In this document: piece by piece, positions 35,498 through 44,717 of the stretch
How the letters are laid out: each line of letters opens with the position of its first letter
Position numbering within the stretch: the first letter of the stretch is position 1
Source of the DNA: Methyloferula stellata AR4
Lineage (GTDB): Bacteria; Pseudomonadota; Alphaproteobacteria; Rhizobiales; Beijerinckiaceae
Assembly: GCF_000385335.1 (NCBI RefSeq)
Contig: NZ_ARWA01000001.1
Location: 4,170,001-4,234,000 of the forward strand
Length of the DNA stretch: 64,000 nt
Reading direction: 5' to 3'
Notes under the pieces: generated by a model
The model's input: only the letters and a program-made list of their open reading frames with translations
What the model was told of the DNA's origin: nothing
Database searches by the model: none
Program-made: the position numbers and the translations under genes

Positions 35498-36481
35498 TCA
35501 AGCCACCCCATTATAGCGCAGGACCAAAAGCGTCACGTCGTCGGCCATGGGCGCAAGCGCCATATAGGTGTCGACTTCGACGATGATCGTGCCGAGCAAC
35601 TCGGTCGGATGGGTTTTCGTCTGGCCATCGAAGAGCGCGACCAAGCGCTCCTCTCCGAACAAGGCACCATCGGCATTGGTCGCCTCCGTCACGCCGTCGC
35701 TAAAGCAGACGATGCTTTCGCCCGGCGCCAGGCGGATCTGTTGCGTCTTGTAGCGCATCTCCTCCATGACGCCGAGCGCCATGCCGCCCAAGCCCGTCAA
35801 CATGTCCACGCGCCCGTCGCCGCGCAAAACATAGGGCGGATTATGACCCGCGTTGGCGTAGAGCACTTCGCCTGTCTCCGTGTCGAGCACACCATAAAAG
35901 GCCGTGGTGAACATGATCGTCGGATTGTCGATGCAGAGCATGGCATTGGCCGCGGTCAGGCAATCGCCCGGCTGATCGAGGCGTTGCGCCGCCGCGCGCA
36001 ACAGAGTGCGCGTCAAAGTGATGAAGATCGCCGCCGGCAGGCCCTTGCCCGCCGCGTCGGCGACGACAAAGCCCAGGCGGTTCGGCGCGAGCAGAAAGAA
36101 ATCGTAAAGATCGCCGCCGACTTCCTTGGCCGTCACCATGCCGGCATGAAGATCGAAATCGGTGCGGTCCGGAAAAGGCGGAAAATCCTGCGGCAGGCCC
36201 GCGAGTTGCAAATCGGTCGCGAAATCCCATTCGGCCTGCTCGGCCGCCACCTTGTCGCGCGTGCGCAAAATATCGAGCGCCAGTTCGAGCTGAAAGGTGC
36301 GCTCGCAGATGAGCGCGTCGCGTTGCGCCTCGCGCGCGTGCAAAAGATCGACCAGCGCCACCAAGCCATCGAGGTCGCCGCCGGCCTTTTCGAACGCGCG
36401 GAGCGAAGGCCCGCTCTCGGTCCCGTCGAGGAGCTTGGCCAAGCCTGTGCCGAGCTGGCGTATCTGGTCCGCGCTGTTCAT
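35498..36481 (-). CDS. PP2C-type serine phosphatase (SpoIIE/RsbU family)
   Basis: 327 residues: an N-terminal helical or coiled-coil segment (about 35-90) and a SpoIIE-type PP2C domain. Metal-binding acidic motifs are seen in KEVGGDLYDFF, VVADAAGKGLPAAIF and the C-terminal PMADDVTLLVLRY. In partner-switching systems such phosphatases dephosphorylate a STAS antagonist. It is the third gene of an operon after a HATPase and a receiver, so the receiver protein may control it, as in RsbU-type hybrids where the domains are fused. Confidence 0.88.
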   Translation of the reverse strand: MNSADQIRQLGTGLAKLLDGTESGPSLRAFEKAGGDLDGLVALVDLLHAREAQRDALICERTFQLELALDILRTRDKVAAEQAEWDFATDLQLAGLPQDFPPFPDRTDFDLHAGMVTAKEVGGDLYDFFLLAPNRLGFVVADAAGKGLPAAIFITLTRTLLRAAAQRLDQPGDCLTAANAMLCIDNPTIMFTTAFYGVLDTETGEVLYANAGHNPPYVLRGDGRVDMLTGLGGMALGVMEEMRYKTQQIRLAPGESIVCFSDGVTEATNADGALFGEERLVALFDGQTKTHPTELLGTIIVEVDTYMALAPMADDVTLLVLRYNGVA

Positions 36482-36499
36482 GAGCCCGCCTGTGAAGGA

Positions 36500-36955
36500 T
36501 TAGCTTTCCCGACGCGCCTGCGCTTTATGCGCCACGGCCGCGAGGTCGAGCGGCGGCAATCCGATGGCGGCGCGAACCACTTTGAGGATTTCATGCCCGC
36601 GCTTGGCTTTCAGATCGAGGCTGATCGCGCCTGAAGGTTTGGCGATGACGTCGAAGGCGCCAAGCCGGCGCGCCTCGAGCGCGGCCGGCGAGCCAAGCTG
36701 CGCCACGGAGGAGAGGATCACGACCTTGGCCTTGCTGGTCAGCTTGAACCGTTTGAGCGCGCCGAGCCCATCGAGGCGCGGCATTTCGATATCGAGCAGG
36801 ATGACCTCCGGCTTTAATTCTTTTTCCTTCTCGACGGCCACCTGCCCGTCTTCCGCTTCGCCCGCGACCTCAAGCTCGTCATCCACAACCAGAATCTGCT
36901 TGATGATATTGCGCATAAAGCCGGAATCATCGACGATCAGGACGCGGTGTGCCAT
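36500..36955 (-). CDS. CheB-like stand-alone receiver (response regulator)
   Basis: 151 residues. The receiver is complete: Asp9-Asp10, phospho-acceptor Asp55 in LLDIEMPRLDG, the SS of VVILSSVAQ and the lysine of VIAKPSG. It resembles the CheB receiver more than CheY, and about 25 C-terminal residues extend beyond the domain. It has no output domain and could be phosphorylated by the CheA encoded nearby, carrying the signal to the PP2C phosphatase encoded 18 bases downstream (inference). Confidence 0.88.
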   Translation of the reverse strand: MAHRVLIVDDSGFMRNIIKQILVVDDELEVAGEAEDGQVAVEKEKELKPEVILLDIEMPRLDGLGALKRFKLTSKAKVVILSSVAQLGSPAALEARRLGAFDVIAKPSGAISLDLKAKRGHEILKVVRAAIGLPPLDLAAVAHKAQARRES

Positions 36956-36966
36956 GGATTTTGTCC

Positions 36967-37431
36967 CTATTTTGCCAGCTCGCCCGGCACTTTCTTGACC
37001 ATCTTGAAGTGATTTCGTCCCTCCGACCGGCGATAGTCCACATGGTCCATCACGCTGCGGATGAAGTGAATGCCAAGCCCGCCAATGTCGCGTTCCTCCA
37101 CCGGCAGGTCGAGATCCGGAGGCGGTGCCGAGAGAGGATCGAAAGCGGCCCCGTCGTCAATGATCTCCGCTTCGAGCCTGTCGCCGTCAAGCCGAATCGA
37201 CACCATGATCTTGTGCCGCGTACCCTCTACAAATCCATAGGAGATGATATTCGTCAATAACTCGTCGAAAGCGAGTTTCATATGGAAGACAATGGCTTCC
37301 GGCAATTTATGACACTCACCGAAAGTCTCGATCAGCGCCGTCACGCGCTCGATCTCGGCGATGTCATTATCAATCTCGGCAAATAGATGTTCGGCCAAAG
37401 TCGGGCCCTGACGCGACCCATGAGATCGCAC
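36967..37431 (-). CDS. HATPase anti-sigma/anti-adaptor serine kinase (RsbW-like)
   Basis: 154 residues with one GHKL ATPase fold: N box FDELLTNIISYGF, G1 box DDGAAFDP and G2 box GGLGIHFIR. These boxes match RsbW/SpoIIAB-type kinases that phosphorylate STAS partners. It is first in the minus-strand operon with the receiver (11-base gap) and phosphatase, and divergent from a second STAS/HATPase pair. Confidence 0.85.
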   Translation of the reverse strand: MRSHGSRQGPTLAEHLFAEIDNDIAEIERVTALIETFGECHKLPEAIVFHMKLAFDELLTNIISYGFVEGTRHKIMVSIRLDGDRLEAEIIDDGAAFDPLSAPPPDLDLPVEERDIGGLGIHFIRSVMDHVDYRRSEGRNHFKMVKKVPGELAK

Positions 37432-37601
37432 TATTTAATAGAATTGCCGAATATTTTAAGCCTGTCCACAATCACCGGCCGTAAACACCCCGCCTATCGG
37501 CGTTTTGACTTGAGCATTCGCCGCGCAGCCATAAACTCGTCGCGGCTAAAATGGCGCCTGGCGCCTGCCGACCGGTGCGCTTGGGTAGGAAGGAATAATC
37601 C

Positions 37602-37940
37602 ATGGATATGGTTGTCGACGAACTCGACGGCGGCATCACGAACGTGGCCTTGCGCGGACGCCTCGATACGACTGGCGCGCAAACCATCGATATGCCCTTC
37701 AGCGTCATCGCCGGCGCGAAGCGGGCGGTCATCGTCGATCTGTCGGAAGTGGATTTCCTCGCCTCGCTCGGAATCCGTGTGCTTTTGACCAGCGCCAAAG
37801 CTGTCCAGCGCAAAGGCGGCAAGCTCGCGCTCGTCGCACCGGAAGGCAATGTGCTTATGGTCCTCAAGACGGCTGGCATGGAGACGCTGATTCCGATCTT
37901 TCCGGAACGCACCGCCGCGATCGCGGCCGTCGCCGCCTAG
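37602..37940 (+). CDS. STAS-domain anti-sigma factor antagonist
   Basis: 112 residues, single STAS domain with the phosphorylatable serine in FLASLGIR (Ser55). The start follows GGAAGGAATAATCC, a strong ribosome binding site. The HATPase gene begins one base after its stop, so the pair is co-translated, as with RsbV/RsbW. The divergent operon encodes another HATPase and the PP2C phosphatase that would complete the switch. Confidence 0.88.
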   Translation: MDMVVDELDGGITNVALRGRLDTTGAQTIDMPFSVIAGAKRAVIVDLSEVDFLASLGIRVLLTSAKAVQRKGGKLALVAPEGNVLMVLKTAGMETLIPIFPERTAAIAAVAA

Positions 37941-37941
37941 C

Positions 37942-38394
37942 GTGGCGGCGGAGGCCGGCAGATCCGCCTGCATGCGCCAGATCGTGTTGGAGAATGCCCT
38001 CGGCGAACTCGACCGGCTTACCAACTTCACGCGCGAGATCGGCGATGAAACTGGGCTCGCTGCCGATCGGATTTTCGCGCTCGAACTTTGTCTCGAAGAA
38101 GCCGTCGTCAATATCATCACGCATGGCGGAAGCCATCCCGATAAGCGGATCACGGTCACTCTGATGAATGCCGTGCCTGCCGTGACGATCCGCATCGAAG
38201 ATAATGGCGAGCCGTTCGATCCGACTCAAGTTCCGCCGCCGCCGCCGCCGGCTTCGCTCGATGACGCGGTCCCCGGCGGCCAGGGCATTCCCCTCATCCG
38301 AAAGCTCGCGAGCGAGATGCGTTACGAATATGCCGGCGGCATTAATCGCCTGACCCTGGTGTTCGCGCCGCGGACTTTGCCGCCGGAGTTCTGA
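37942..38394 (+). CDS. HATPase serine kinase, RsbW-like, partner of adjacent STAS protein
   Basis: 150 residues with GHKL boxes LEEAVVNIITHGG, EDNGEPFDP and GGQGIPLIRKLA. A run of seven prolines (about residues 98-104) replaces part of the usual ATP lid. The GTG at 37942 is one base after the STAS stop; ATG 37972 is possible. It is likely the kinase of the STAS protein just upstream. No sigma factor gene is visible, so the final target is unknown. Confidence 0.85.
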   Translation: MAAEAGRSACMRQIVLENALGELDRLTNFTREIGDETGLAADRIFALELCLEEAVVNIITHGGSHPDKRITVTLMNAVPAVTIRIEDNGEPFDPTQVPPPPPPASLDDAVPGGQGIPLIRKLASEMRYEYAGGINRLTLVFAPRTLPPEF

Positions 38395-38416
38395 ATGGGG
38401 CAGCGTCCGGGAATCC

Positions 38417-39514
38417 TTAAACGTCGGATTCTTTCTTCAGCAAAGCGCGCTTGCGCTCGACGCCCCAGCGATAGCCGGACAGAGCTCCATCGTTCTTCAC
38501 GACGCGATGGCAAGGGATTGCCAGTGCTATCTTATTCGCGGCGCAAGCGCCTGCCACGGCCCGCACCGATTTCGGCGCGCCGATACGCTGCGCGATTTCG
38601 GTATAGCTCGCCGTCGTGCCAAGCGGGATCTCACGCAGCGCCTGCCAGACGCGCTGCTGAAAGGCCGTGCCCTGCACATCGAGCGGCAGATCGAGACCCT
38701 GTTTGGGCGCCTCGACGAAGCCGACCACTTTGGCGACCAGAGAGTCGAACCCGGCATCGCCGCCGACGAGATCGGCTTTGGGAAAGCGATCCTGCAACTC
38801 GCGCAAAAGGACGTCCGGATCGTCGCCAAGGAAGATCGCACAAACGCCTTTTGCGCTGCAGGCGACGAGGATAGCGCCGAGCTGCGATTGGCCGATGGCG
38901 AAGGTGATTGTCGCGCCGGCGCCGCCTGCGCGAAAGGCCGAAGGCGTCATGCCCAAAACCTCATTCGATGTTTCATAGAAACGGCTGCCCGAATTGAAGC
39001 CCGCACCATAGATCGCTTCTGTCACCGTGCCTCGGCCAGAAATCAGTTGATCCCGCGCACGCTTGATGCGATGCGCCGCGGCATAGGCCTTCGGCGTTGT
39101 CCCGGTGGCCTTCTTGAACAGACGATGGAAATGAAAAGGACTCATGCCGATCGCCTCGGCAAGCGCATCGAGGCTTGGCGGCTCTTCGGCAGCTTCGATC
39201 AGCCGGCACGCCCCGGCGATCGTGGCCGCATGGCGCGCGGCGGGTGATGCCTCGTTCGGACGGCACCGCTGGCAGGGTCGAAAACCCGCCGTTTCCGCTT
39301 CCTCGCATGTGGCGAAGAAGCTGACATTTTCAGGCTTCGCCAATTTCGACGGACAGCCTGGGCGGCAATAAATGCCGGTCGTGGCGACCGCATAGACAAA
39401 GGCGCCGTCAAAGGAAGTATCGCGACCAACAAGCGCCGCCCAGCGCGGATCGTGCACGGTTGCCGATCCGTAACCCGTCTTGCTCGCCACCGGCGTTTTC
39501 ATATCGAAGCTCAT
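38417..39514 (-). CDS. ada: Ada: bifunctional methylphosphotriester/O6-methylguanine-DNA methyltransferase and regulator
   Basis: 365 residues. The N-terminal zinc domain has four cysteines (YCRPGCPS and FRPCQRCRP); the first is the methylphosphotriester acceptor. An AraC-type helix-turn-helix domain follows (AIGMSPFHFHRLFKKATG), then an Ogt-type domain with the active-site PCHRVV. It repairs alkylated DNA and, when methylated, activates its own regulon. ATG 39514 is preceded by GGAGG five bases upstream, which rules out the upstream in-frame ATG at 39583. A REP-like element begins 17 bases before the start codon. Confidence 0.92.
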   Translation of the reverse strand: MSFDMKTPVASKTGYGSATVHDPRWAALVGRDTSFDGAFVYAVATTGIYCRPGCPSKLAKPENVSFFATCEEAETAGFRPCQRCRPNEASPAARHAATIAGACRLIEAAEEPPSLDALAEAIGMSPFHFHRLFKKATGTTPKAYAAAHRIKRARDQLISGRGTVTEAIYGAGFNSGSRFYETSNEVLGMTPSAFRAGGAGATITFAIGQSQLGAILVACSAKGVCAIFLGDDPDVLLRELQDRFPKADLVGGDAGFDSLVAKVVGFVEAPKQGLDLPLDVQGTAFQQRVWQALREIPLGTTASYTEIAQRIGAPKSVRAVAGACAANKIALAIPCHRVVKNDGALSGYRWGVERKRALLKKESDV

Positions 39515-39530
39515 CAGGGCCTCCGGTGAA

Positions 39531-39660
39531 TGTCCCCTCATGCTGAGGAGCCCTTTAGGGCGTCTCGAAGCACGAGGGGACATTCAATGTTGTTACATTG
39601 CAATTGGCTGGCTGCCCTCGCCCTTCGAGACGCCGCTTCGCGGCTCCTCAGGGTGAGGGC
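39531..39660. repeat. REP-like palindromic element, copy B
   Basis: Left half CCCTCATGCTGAGGAGC, mini-hairpin CCC-TTTA-GGG, GCGTCTCGAAGCACGAGGG; right half CCCTCGCCCTTCGAGACG, hairpin CCGC-TTC-GCGG, CTCCTCAGGGTGAGGG. It lies between the 3' end of the MmeI-like gene and the 5' end of ada, so it probably falls in ada's promoter or leader region. Confidence 0.75.
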
Positions 39661-39713
39661 AAAGGGATAGCCACAGCAAATGGATCTCGCACTCCGGCTC
39701 TTGCTTTCAAATT

Positions 39714-42700
39714 CTAAATCGAGCGGCGCAGCGCGAAAGTCCCGCCTTCGCCGCTCTGCACATGGCCGAGGCGCGCGAGCGAGGCCAAAACGCGCGTGAT
39801 CGCGGGCTCGGCCTTGGCGCCTTGCTTGAAGGTTCTTGCGATGGCACGGGCATCAAGCGGCTCGTTCGCCTCCATGAGGGCCGCGAAGACGGTCGCCGCG
39901 CGCTCCAAATCGTTGGCCGGGAACGACGGTTTTTGAAGTTTTTCCGCCGCGGCGACGAGCGGCGCCTCAAGCTGCTCTTCAGCGGCGGCTTGTTGCGCGG
40001 GCAGACCCGCGCGGGGGATTTGATACTCCGGCCGCAGCCAGCGGATGAGACCGCGCTTTTCCTCCGCCGCCCGCTCGGCATTCAAGGCGACGAGCTTTGC
40101 CAGAATCTCATCGTCGGAAAGATTAGCGGGCCAGCCATAGGCCTCGGCGACGAGGTGATCGATCCTGTCATGCAATTCGCGCAGGATGAGCACGAGGCCT
40201 TTGGCTTTGATCTCTTCATCCTCGGCATTCAGCGGCTGACTAGCGCGCAGTTTTTCGAGAACATTATAGATCTGCGTGAGGGTAAGACCTGGATGCTCGG
40301 CTTGGACTTGTTTGCGTAGCGCGTCTAGTTCTTCCGCCGTTTCACGAATGCGGATTTTGAGGCTTTCGGGTGTATCCGGGAAGGGAAAGGGATCAAAACA
40401 ACGCGAGGTAATGTAAGTGGGCCGATCCTCCAATGTTGCCCCTGTCGCAGCTGCCCAGCGAAGGTGTATTCTGGAAGAAAGGACTGCCAGAAAGAAACTG
40501 TCTTCCAACGCAAAACATACAAGTCGAACATCAGGAATTATTGAACTATCCAAAAATTGGAATAATCGATGTTTTGCAATCACTGCAGAAACTATATATC
40601 TACAAATGCCATTGAGTGCAGGTCTGAATTCCTTACGTGGCTCTCCAAAAATCCACCAATTCTGCCGATAAGATTCGCGGTTATTTTTGTCGCGTTCTGG
40701 TTTCACATTAGCTAGAAGATGCTGATAGATTTCTGGGTATCGCGTACGAACCTCTTCTGCATGAAGACCGAGAAGGTCGATAACCATGGCCTGTCGTGGC
40801 CTAGCAATAATATCTTTTCCGTTCCGATATGCTTTGATGTGATTGGCAAGATTTGTTCTTTTTCCAAGTCCAAGTAACTTAGCCTCGTTTTCGGTAATGA
40901 TAAAACCCGTTCCGTGTAGTTTTACGCCTGTCGAGCAAATCGACGCATTTGACTGAAGCGAAACTGCTCTTGTTAAGTCGCTACCGATCGTCAAATCCGA
41001 ATTGATATCCCCATTGACTTGTTGCGTCTCTACGGTCGGTAAATCGGAATCTAAATCTGATTCCTTCGTTACTTTAAGAAGAATGCCTTGGTGCAGTCCC
41101 GCTGCAACGACGGTCATTGCTATGCGCACTGCAGCCGCATCTCGTGTCGCCTTCGTCCAAGGGTGGTCAGGAACAGCCATCAGCAAAGAGATTGGTTTCT
41201 TTGCTTTGAAATGTCTTTCCATGACGCGGCGTTGGAAAACCTGCGTAATGGAATTTGTCGTGACAAATCCAAATCGCTTCAAACGCGTTCCCTTGCGCGT
41301 CAGAATTTCGGCTGCATGATCCCACCAATACATGACGAAATCGGCGCTTTCGTTCATCTGCCGATGCGCCATCCAAAGCGCTTCAACATATTCATCACCA
41401 AGACGCTCCCTCAAATATTTTGCGCCGATGAACGGCGGATTGCCGACGATATAATCCGCCTCCGGCCATTCCGGCTGTTTCGGATTCTTATAACGCCAGA
41501 TGGGTACGTCTTTGCCCTCGGCATCCTTGCGCGACAAAGGCTTGGCGTGCTCATCCCGCGCGAGCTCCTTGGAGCTCCAGGCCAGCACCGCATCGGTAAC
41601 CTTGATCGTCTTGAAATCGCTTAGGATCGGTTCTTCCGGCGCGCCTTCCCGCGTGCGGAAATGCCATTGCAGATAGCCAATCCAAAGCACCAATTCGGTG
41701 ATGGCCGCCGCGCGAGGATTAACCTCAAGCCCCAGAAACTGGTGCGGATCGATATTGTGACCTTGCAGCCAACGTAGAGCCTCCTGCTCCTGAAATTGCA
41801 GGCCAGCGAGCGCTTCGAGAACCTCTCCTTCAAGGCGCTTCAACAGTTCCAGCGATACGTAAAGGAAGTTGCCTGTGCCGCAGGCGGGGTCGAGGATGCG
41901 AAGGTCGCAAAGCTTCGCGTCAAACGCCTGTACAAGCGCAATGGCACCCTTCTTGTCGCCTTCGTTGCGCTTGGCCTCGGCTGCAGCTTGAACATTCGTC
42001 CATTCGGCCTTGAGAGGTTCGAGCACGGTCGCCGTCACAAGCCGTTCAACATAGGCACGCGGCGTATAATGTGCGCCAAGCTTACGCCGCTCCGCGGGGT
42101 CCAGGGCCTGTTCGAGCAAGGTACCAAAAATGGCCGGCTCGACCTGTTTCCAATTCGCTTTCGCAGCCTCGAAAAGCTCACCGATTTCCTCGCGCGGAAG
42201 CGGCAGAACACGGCGATCCTTGAAGAGGTAGCCGTTGAACCTCTTCACATTGGCTTCGAGCGCATAGGAGAAGCCGCCGGTGTCCATCGCCTCCCAGAGC
42301 TGTCCGACAAGACGCGGGAACAACTCTGGCTTGGCGATGCATTTTCCTAATAGCTCTTGGAAGCTGCCCGCTGGCAGAAGCTCGACATCTTCGGCAAACA
42401 TCGTGAAGAGACAGCGCATGAGAAACAGCGCGACGGTCTCCGGGTCGTAAAGTTTCTTGCCGTCCGCGCCCTTCACCTCTTCGAGATGTTTCGAAACCTT
42501 GGCAAGGCGCTCCGCCACTTCGCGGGTGGCCTTGGCCGCGATCTTGGTCGGATCAAGCTTATGCGGATCGAGCCAGATCAGGCGCAATCTATCGCGGATC
42601 TCGTCCTGGCGGAGCTCCTCGAGATAGATGCGAAAGCCGCGTCGATCCGGAAATTGCGCGTAGTTTTTTCCCTGCCCGGAAAAATCCGCGAAAATCTCGA

Positions 42701-43169
42701 AACAATGGCCAACATCGCAAACGATGAGAAAAGGCGGCCATCCCTCGGACGTTGGAAGAGCCTTGGCGTAGTCCTCCGCCTGTTGCCGGGCATTGAGCAT
42801 CAGCACGTCCCAGGCGCGGGACGGAGCGCGCCGGCCACGTGGCGTCGTCTCTTGAACCTCGGCTTCGAAAAGATTGCTCTGCTCGGCTTTCGTAGTGCCC
42901 GGCCGCCGGCTTTGCTTGGCTTCAAGCACGAAGGAGCCGCGCCTATAGAGGTCGATCCGGCCGAGCGAGGTCGTTCCATCTGTTTTGCGAAAGGTGACGG
43001 CGCGCTCGAACGCATAAGCATTCAGGCTTGAATCATAGGAGGCCTGATCCGGGCGCGGCACGCCCAAAACATCGCAAAGCTCGGCGAGGAAAAGCGCGTA
43101 ATTCGCCCGCTCTTGTCCCCCGTCTCCGGCAGACCAGCGTCGGATGAATGCCTCAAGGTCGGCTGGCAT
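39714..43169 (-). CDS. MmeI-like single-chain restriction-modification enzyme (Type IIL)
   Basis: 1151 residues. The N-terminal nuclease has the MmeI-type PD-ExK pattern D-x9-E-x-K (Asp73, Glu83, Lys85 in DLYRRGSFVLEAK). A helical spacer precedes an amino-methyltransferase domain with SAM motif LDPACGTGNF near 424 and catalytic NPPF near 575. The target recognition region follows (about 620-920), then a C-terminal helical domain. Such enzymes methylate one strand of an asymmetric site and cut at a distance, all in one polypeptide. Codons for about residues 700-910 are strikingly AT-rich (roughly 34 percent GC in lines I counted), suggesting the specificity domain was exchanged. The gene stands alone. 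Confidence 0.85.
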   Translation of the reverse strand: MPADLEAFIRRWSAGDGGQERANYALFLAELCDVLGVPRPDQASYDSSLNAYAFERAVTFRKTDGTTSLGRIDLYRRGSFVLEAKQSRRPGTTKAEQSNLFEAEVQETTPRGRRAPSRAWDVLMLNARQQAEDYAKALPTSEGWPPFLIVCDVGHCFEIFADFSGQGKNYAQFPDRRGFRIYLEELRQDEIRDRLRLIWLDPHKLDPTKIAAKATREVAERLAKVSKHLEEVKGADGKKLYDPETVALFLMRCLFTMFAEDVELLPAGSFQELLGKCIAKPELFPRLVGQLWEAMDTGGFSYALEANVKRFNGYLFKDRRVLPLPREEIGELFEAAKANWKQVEPAIFGTLLEQALDPAERRKLGAHYTPRAYVERLVTATVLEPLKAEWTNVQAAAEAKRNEGDKKGAIALVQAFDAKLCDLRILDPACGTGNFLYVSLELLKRLEGEVLEALAGLQFQEQEALRWLQGHNIDPHQFLGLEVNPRAAAITELVLWIGYLQWHFRTREGAPEEPILSDFKTIKVTDAVLAWSSKELARDEHAKPLSRKDAEGKDVPIWRYKNPKQPEWPEADYIVGNPPFIGAKYLRERLGDEYVEALWMAHRQMNESADFVMYWWDHAAEILTRKGTRLKRFGFVTTNSITQVFQRRVMERHFKAKKPISLLMAVPDHPWTKATRDAAAVRIAMTVVAAGLHQGILLKVTKESDLDSDLPTVETQQVNGDINSDLTIGSDLTRAVSLQSNASICSTGVKLHGTGFIITENEAKLLGLGKRTNLANHIKAYRNGKDIIARPRQAMVIDLLGLHAEEVRTRYPEIYQHLLANVKPERDKNNRESYRQNWWIFGEPRKEFRPALNGICRYIVSAVIAKHRLFQFLDSSIIPDVRLVCFALEDSFFLAVLSSRIHLRWAAATGATLEDRPTYITSRCFDPFPFPDTPESLKIRIRETAEELDALRKQVQAEHPGLTLTQIYNVLEKLRASQPLNAEDEEIKAKGLVLILRELHDRIDHLVAEAYGWPANLSDDEILAKLVALNAERAAEEKRGLIRWLRPEYQIPRAGLPAQQAAAEEQLEAPLVAAAEKLQKPSFPANDLERAATVFAALMEANEPLDARAIARTFKQGAKAEPAITRVLASLARLGHVQSGEGGTFALRRSI

Positions 43170-43307
43170 GGGCGGCTTTGGAAATCGACGGTGTCATCTG
43201 CAAAGGAACCGGCAACAGCAAAAGGAACTGAACGTCAGGCCCAACCATGGCCGAAAATCAGCCGAGCGCAACCGTTTAGGCAGGTGCGACACTACTCCAT
43301 AAAGCAG

Positions 43308-43340
43308 AAGGGGCGGCCTCATTGCTGAGACCGCCCTTTT
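43308..43340. terminator. Hairpin downstream of ctpA
   Basis: AAGGGGCGGCCTC and GAGACCGCCCTT form a strong stem around ATTGCT, 22 bases after the ctpA stop on the minus strand. A TTTT run lies on the plus-strand side and a CTTCT-rich tail on the minus side, so it may work in both directions. Confidence 0.6.
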
Positions 43341-43361
43341 GATTTCCTATGACGCCGGAGC

Positions 43362-44717
43362 TTAGTTCGGCACCTTCACCGGCTCGCTCGAAGGCGCAGG
43401 GGTCGGCGTCGTGTTGGAGGCCTTGTTGACCACGCCGCGCAGCAGATCCTCGGCCGCGATGAGCTGCTTGTCGTTCTTCGGATCCGGCGGCACATAGGCC
43501 TGCGAGCCATGCTCTTCTTCGTCGCCGTTCTTGAGGTGACCCTTGAGCGAGGCTTCGCCCTTCGTGTCGTCCTTGCCCTTCAGATCGTCCGGCACATCTT
43601 CGAGCACCACCTGATCGGGCTCGATGCCCTTCGCCTGGATCGACCGGCCGGACGGCGTGTAATAGCGCGCCGTCGTCAGCCGCACCGCGCCATTGTTCTG
43701 GCCGAGCGGGATGATCGTCTGCACCGAGCCTTTGCCGAAGCTCCGCGTGCCGATGATCGTCGCGCGCTTATGATCCTGCAGGGCGCCAGCCACGATTTCC
43801 GAGGCCGAGGCCGAACCGCCATTGATGAGAATGACGAGCGGCTTGCCCTTCGAAAGATCGCCCGGCCGCGCATTATAGCGCTGCGTCTCGTCGGCATTGC
43901 GACCGCGCGTCGAGACGATCTCGCCATGATCGAGGAAGGCGTTCGACACGGCGATCGACTGGTCAAGCAGACCGCCGGGATTGTTACGCAGATCGAGGAT
44001 ATAGCCCTTGAACTTGTCGGCCGGGATATCGCTCTGGAACTTCAGGATCGCGTTGCGCACGCCTTCGAACGTCTGCTCGTTGAACTGCGTGATGCGGATA
44101 TAGCCGATATCGTCGCCTTCTTGATGCTCGCGCACCGATTTGATCTGGATGATCGCGCGGGTCAGCGTGATGTCCTGCGGCTCTTTCTTGTCCTTGTCGC
44201 CGCGCAAGATCTTGAGCTTCACCGAGGTGTTCACCGCGCCGCGCATCTTGTCGACAGCCTGGTTCAAGGTGAGGCCCTGAACGCTTTCATCGTCGATCGC
44301 GCTGATGATATCGCCGGAGAGAATGCCAGCCTTCGAGGCCGGGGTGTCGTCGATGGGGGCTACGACCTTGATGAGGCCGTCTTCCTGCGTGACTTCAATG
44401 CCGAGGCCGCCGAACTCGCCGCGGGTCTGCACCTGCATGTCGCGGAAGTTTTTCGAGTCCATATAGCTCGAATGCGGATCGAGCGAGGAGAGCATGCCGT
44501 TGATCGCCGCCTCGACGAGCTTTTGCTCATCCGGCTTCTCGACATAGTCGGAACGGATTTTTTCGAACACATCGCCGAAAAGATTGAGACTCCGATACGT
44601 GTCCGAGGCAGCCGCCCGCGCCGAACCTTCGGAAAAAACCTTCGTCTGCGTGCCGACCATGACGATCGACGCGCCCATGACGGCACCGAGCACAACAAGT
44701 GAAACCTTGCGCATCAT
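43362..44717 (-). CDS. ctpA: Carboxy-terminal processing protease CtpA (S41 peptidase)
   Basis: 451 residues: an N-terminal membrane anchor or signal (VSLVVLGAVMGASIVMVG), a PDZ domain (about 85-170) and an S41 catalytic core. The Ser-Lys dyad lies in NGGSASASEIV and RSFGKGSVQT. The C-terminal tail is charged and proline-rich. It cleaves periplasmic proteins from their C terminus. Its ATG overlaps the envC stop by four bases; envC-ctpA is a conserved alphaproteobacterial pair linked to cell envelope and division. Confidence 0.92.
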   Translation of the reverse strand: MMRKVSLVVLGAVMGASIVMVGTQTKVFSEGSARAAASDTYRSLNLFGDVFEKIRSDYVEKPDEQKLVEAAINGMLSSLDPHSSYMDSKNFRDMQVQTRGEFGGLGIEVTQEDGLIKVVAPIDDTPASKAGILSGDIISAIDDESVQGLTLNQAVDKMRGAVNTSVKLKILRGDKDKKEPQDITLTRAIIQIKSVREHQEGDDIGYIRITQFNEQTFEGVRNAILKFQSDIPADKFKGYILDLRNNPGGLLDQSIAVSNAFLDHGEIVSTRGRNADETQRYNARPGDLSKGKPLVILINGGSASASEIVAGALQDHKRATIIGTRSFGKGSVQTIIPLGQNNGAVRLTTARYYTPSGRSIQAKGIEPDQVVLEDVPDDLKGKDDTKGEASLKGHLKNGDEEEHGSQAYVPPDPKNDKQLIAAEDLLRGVVNKASNTTPTPAPSSEPVKVPN

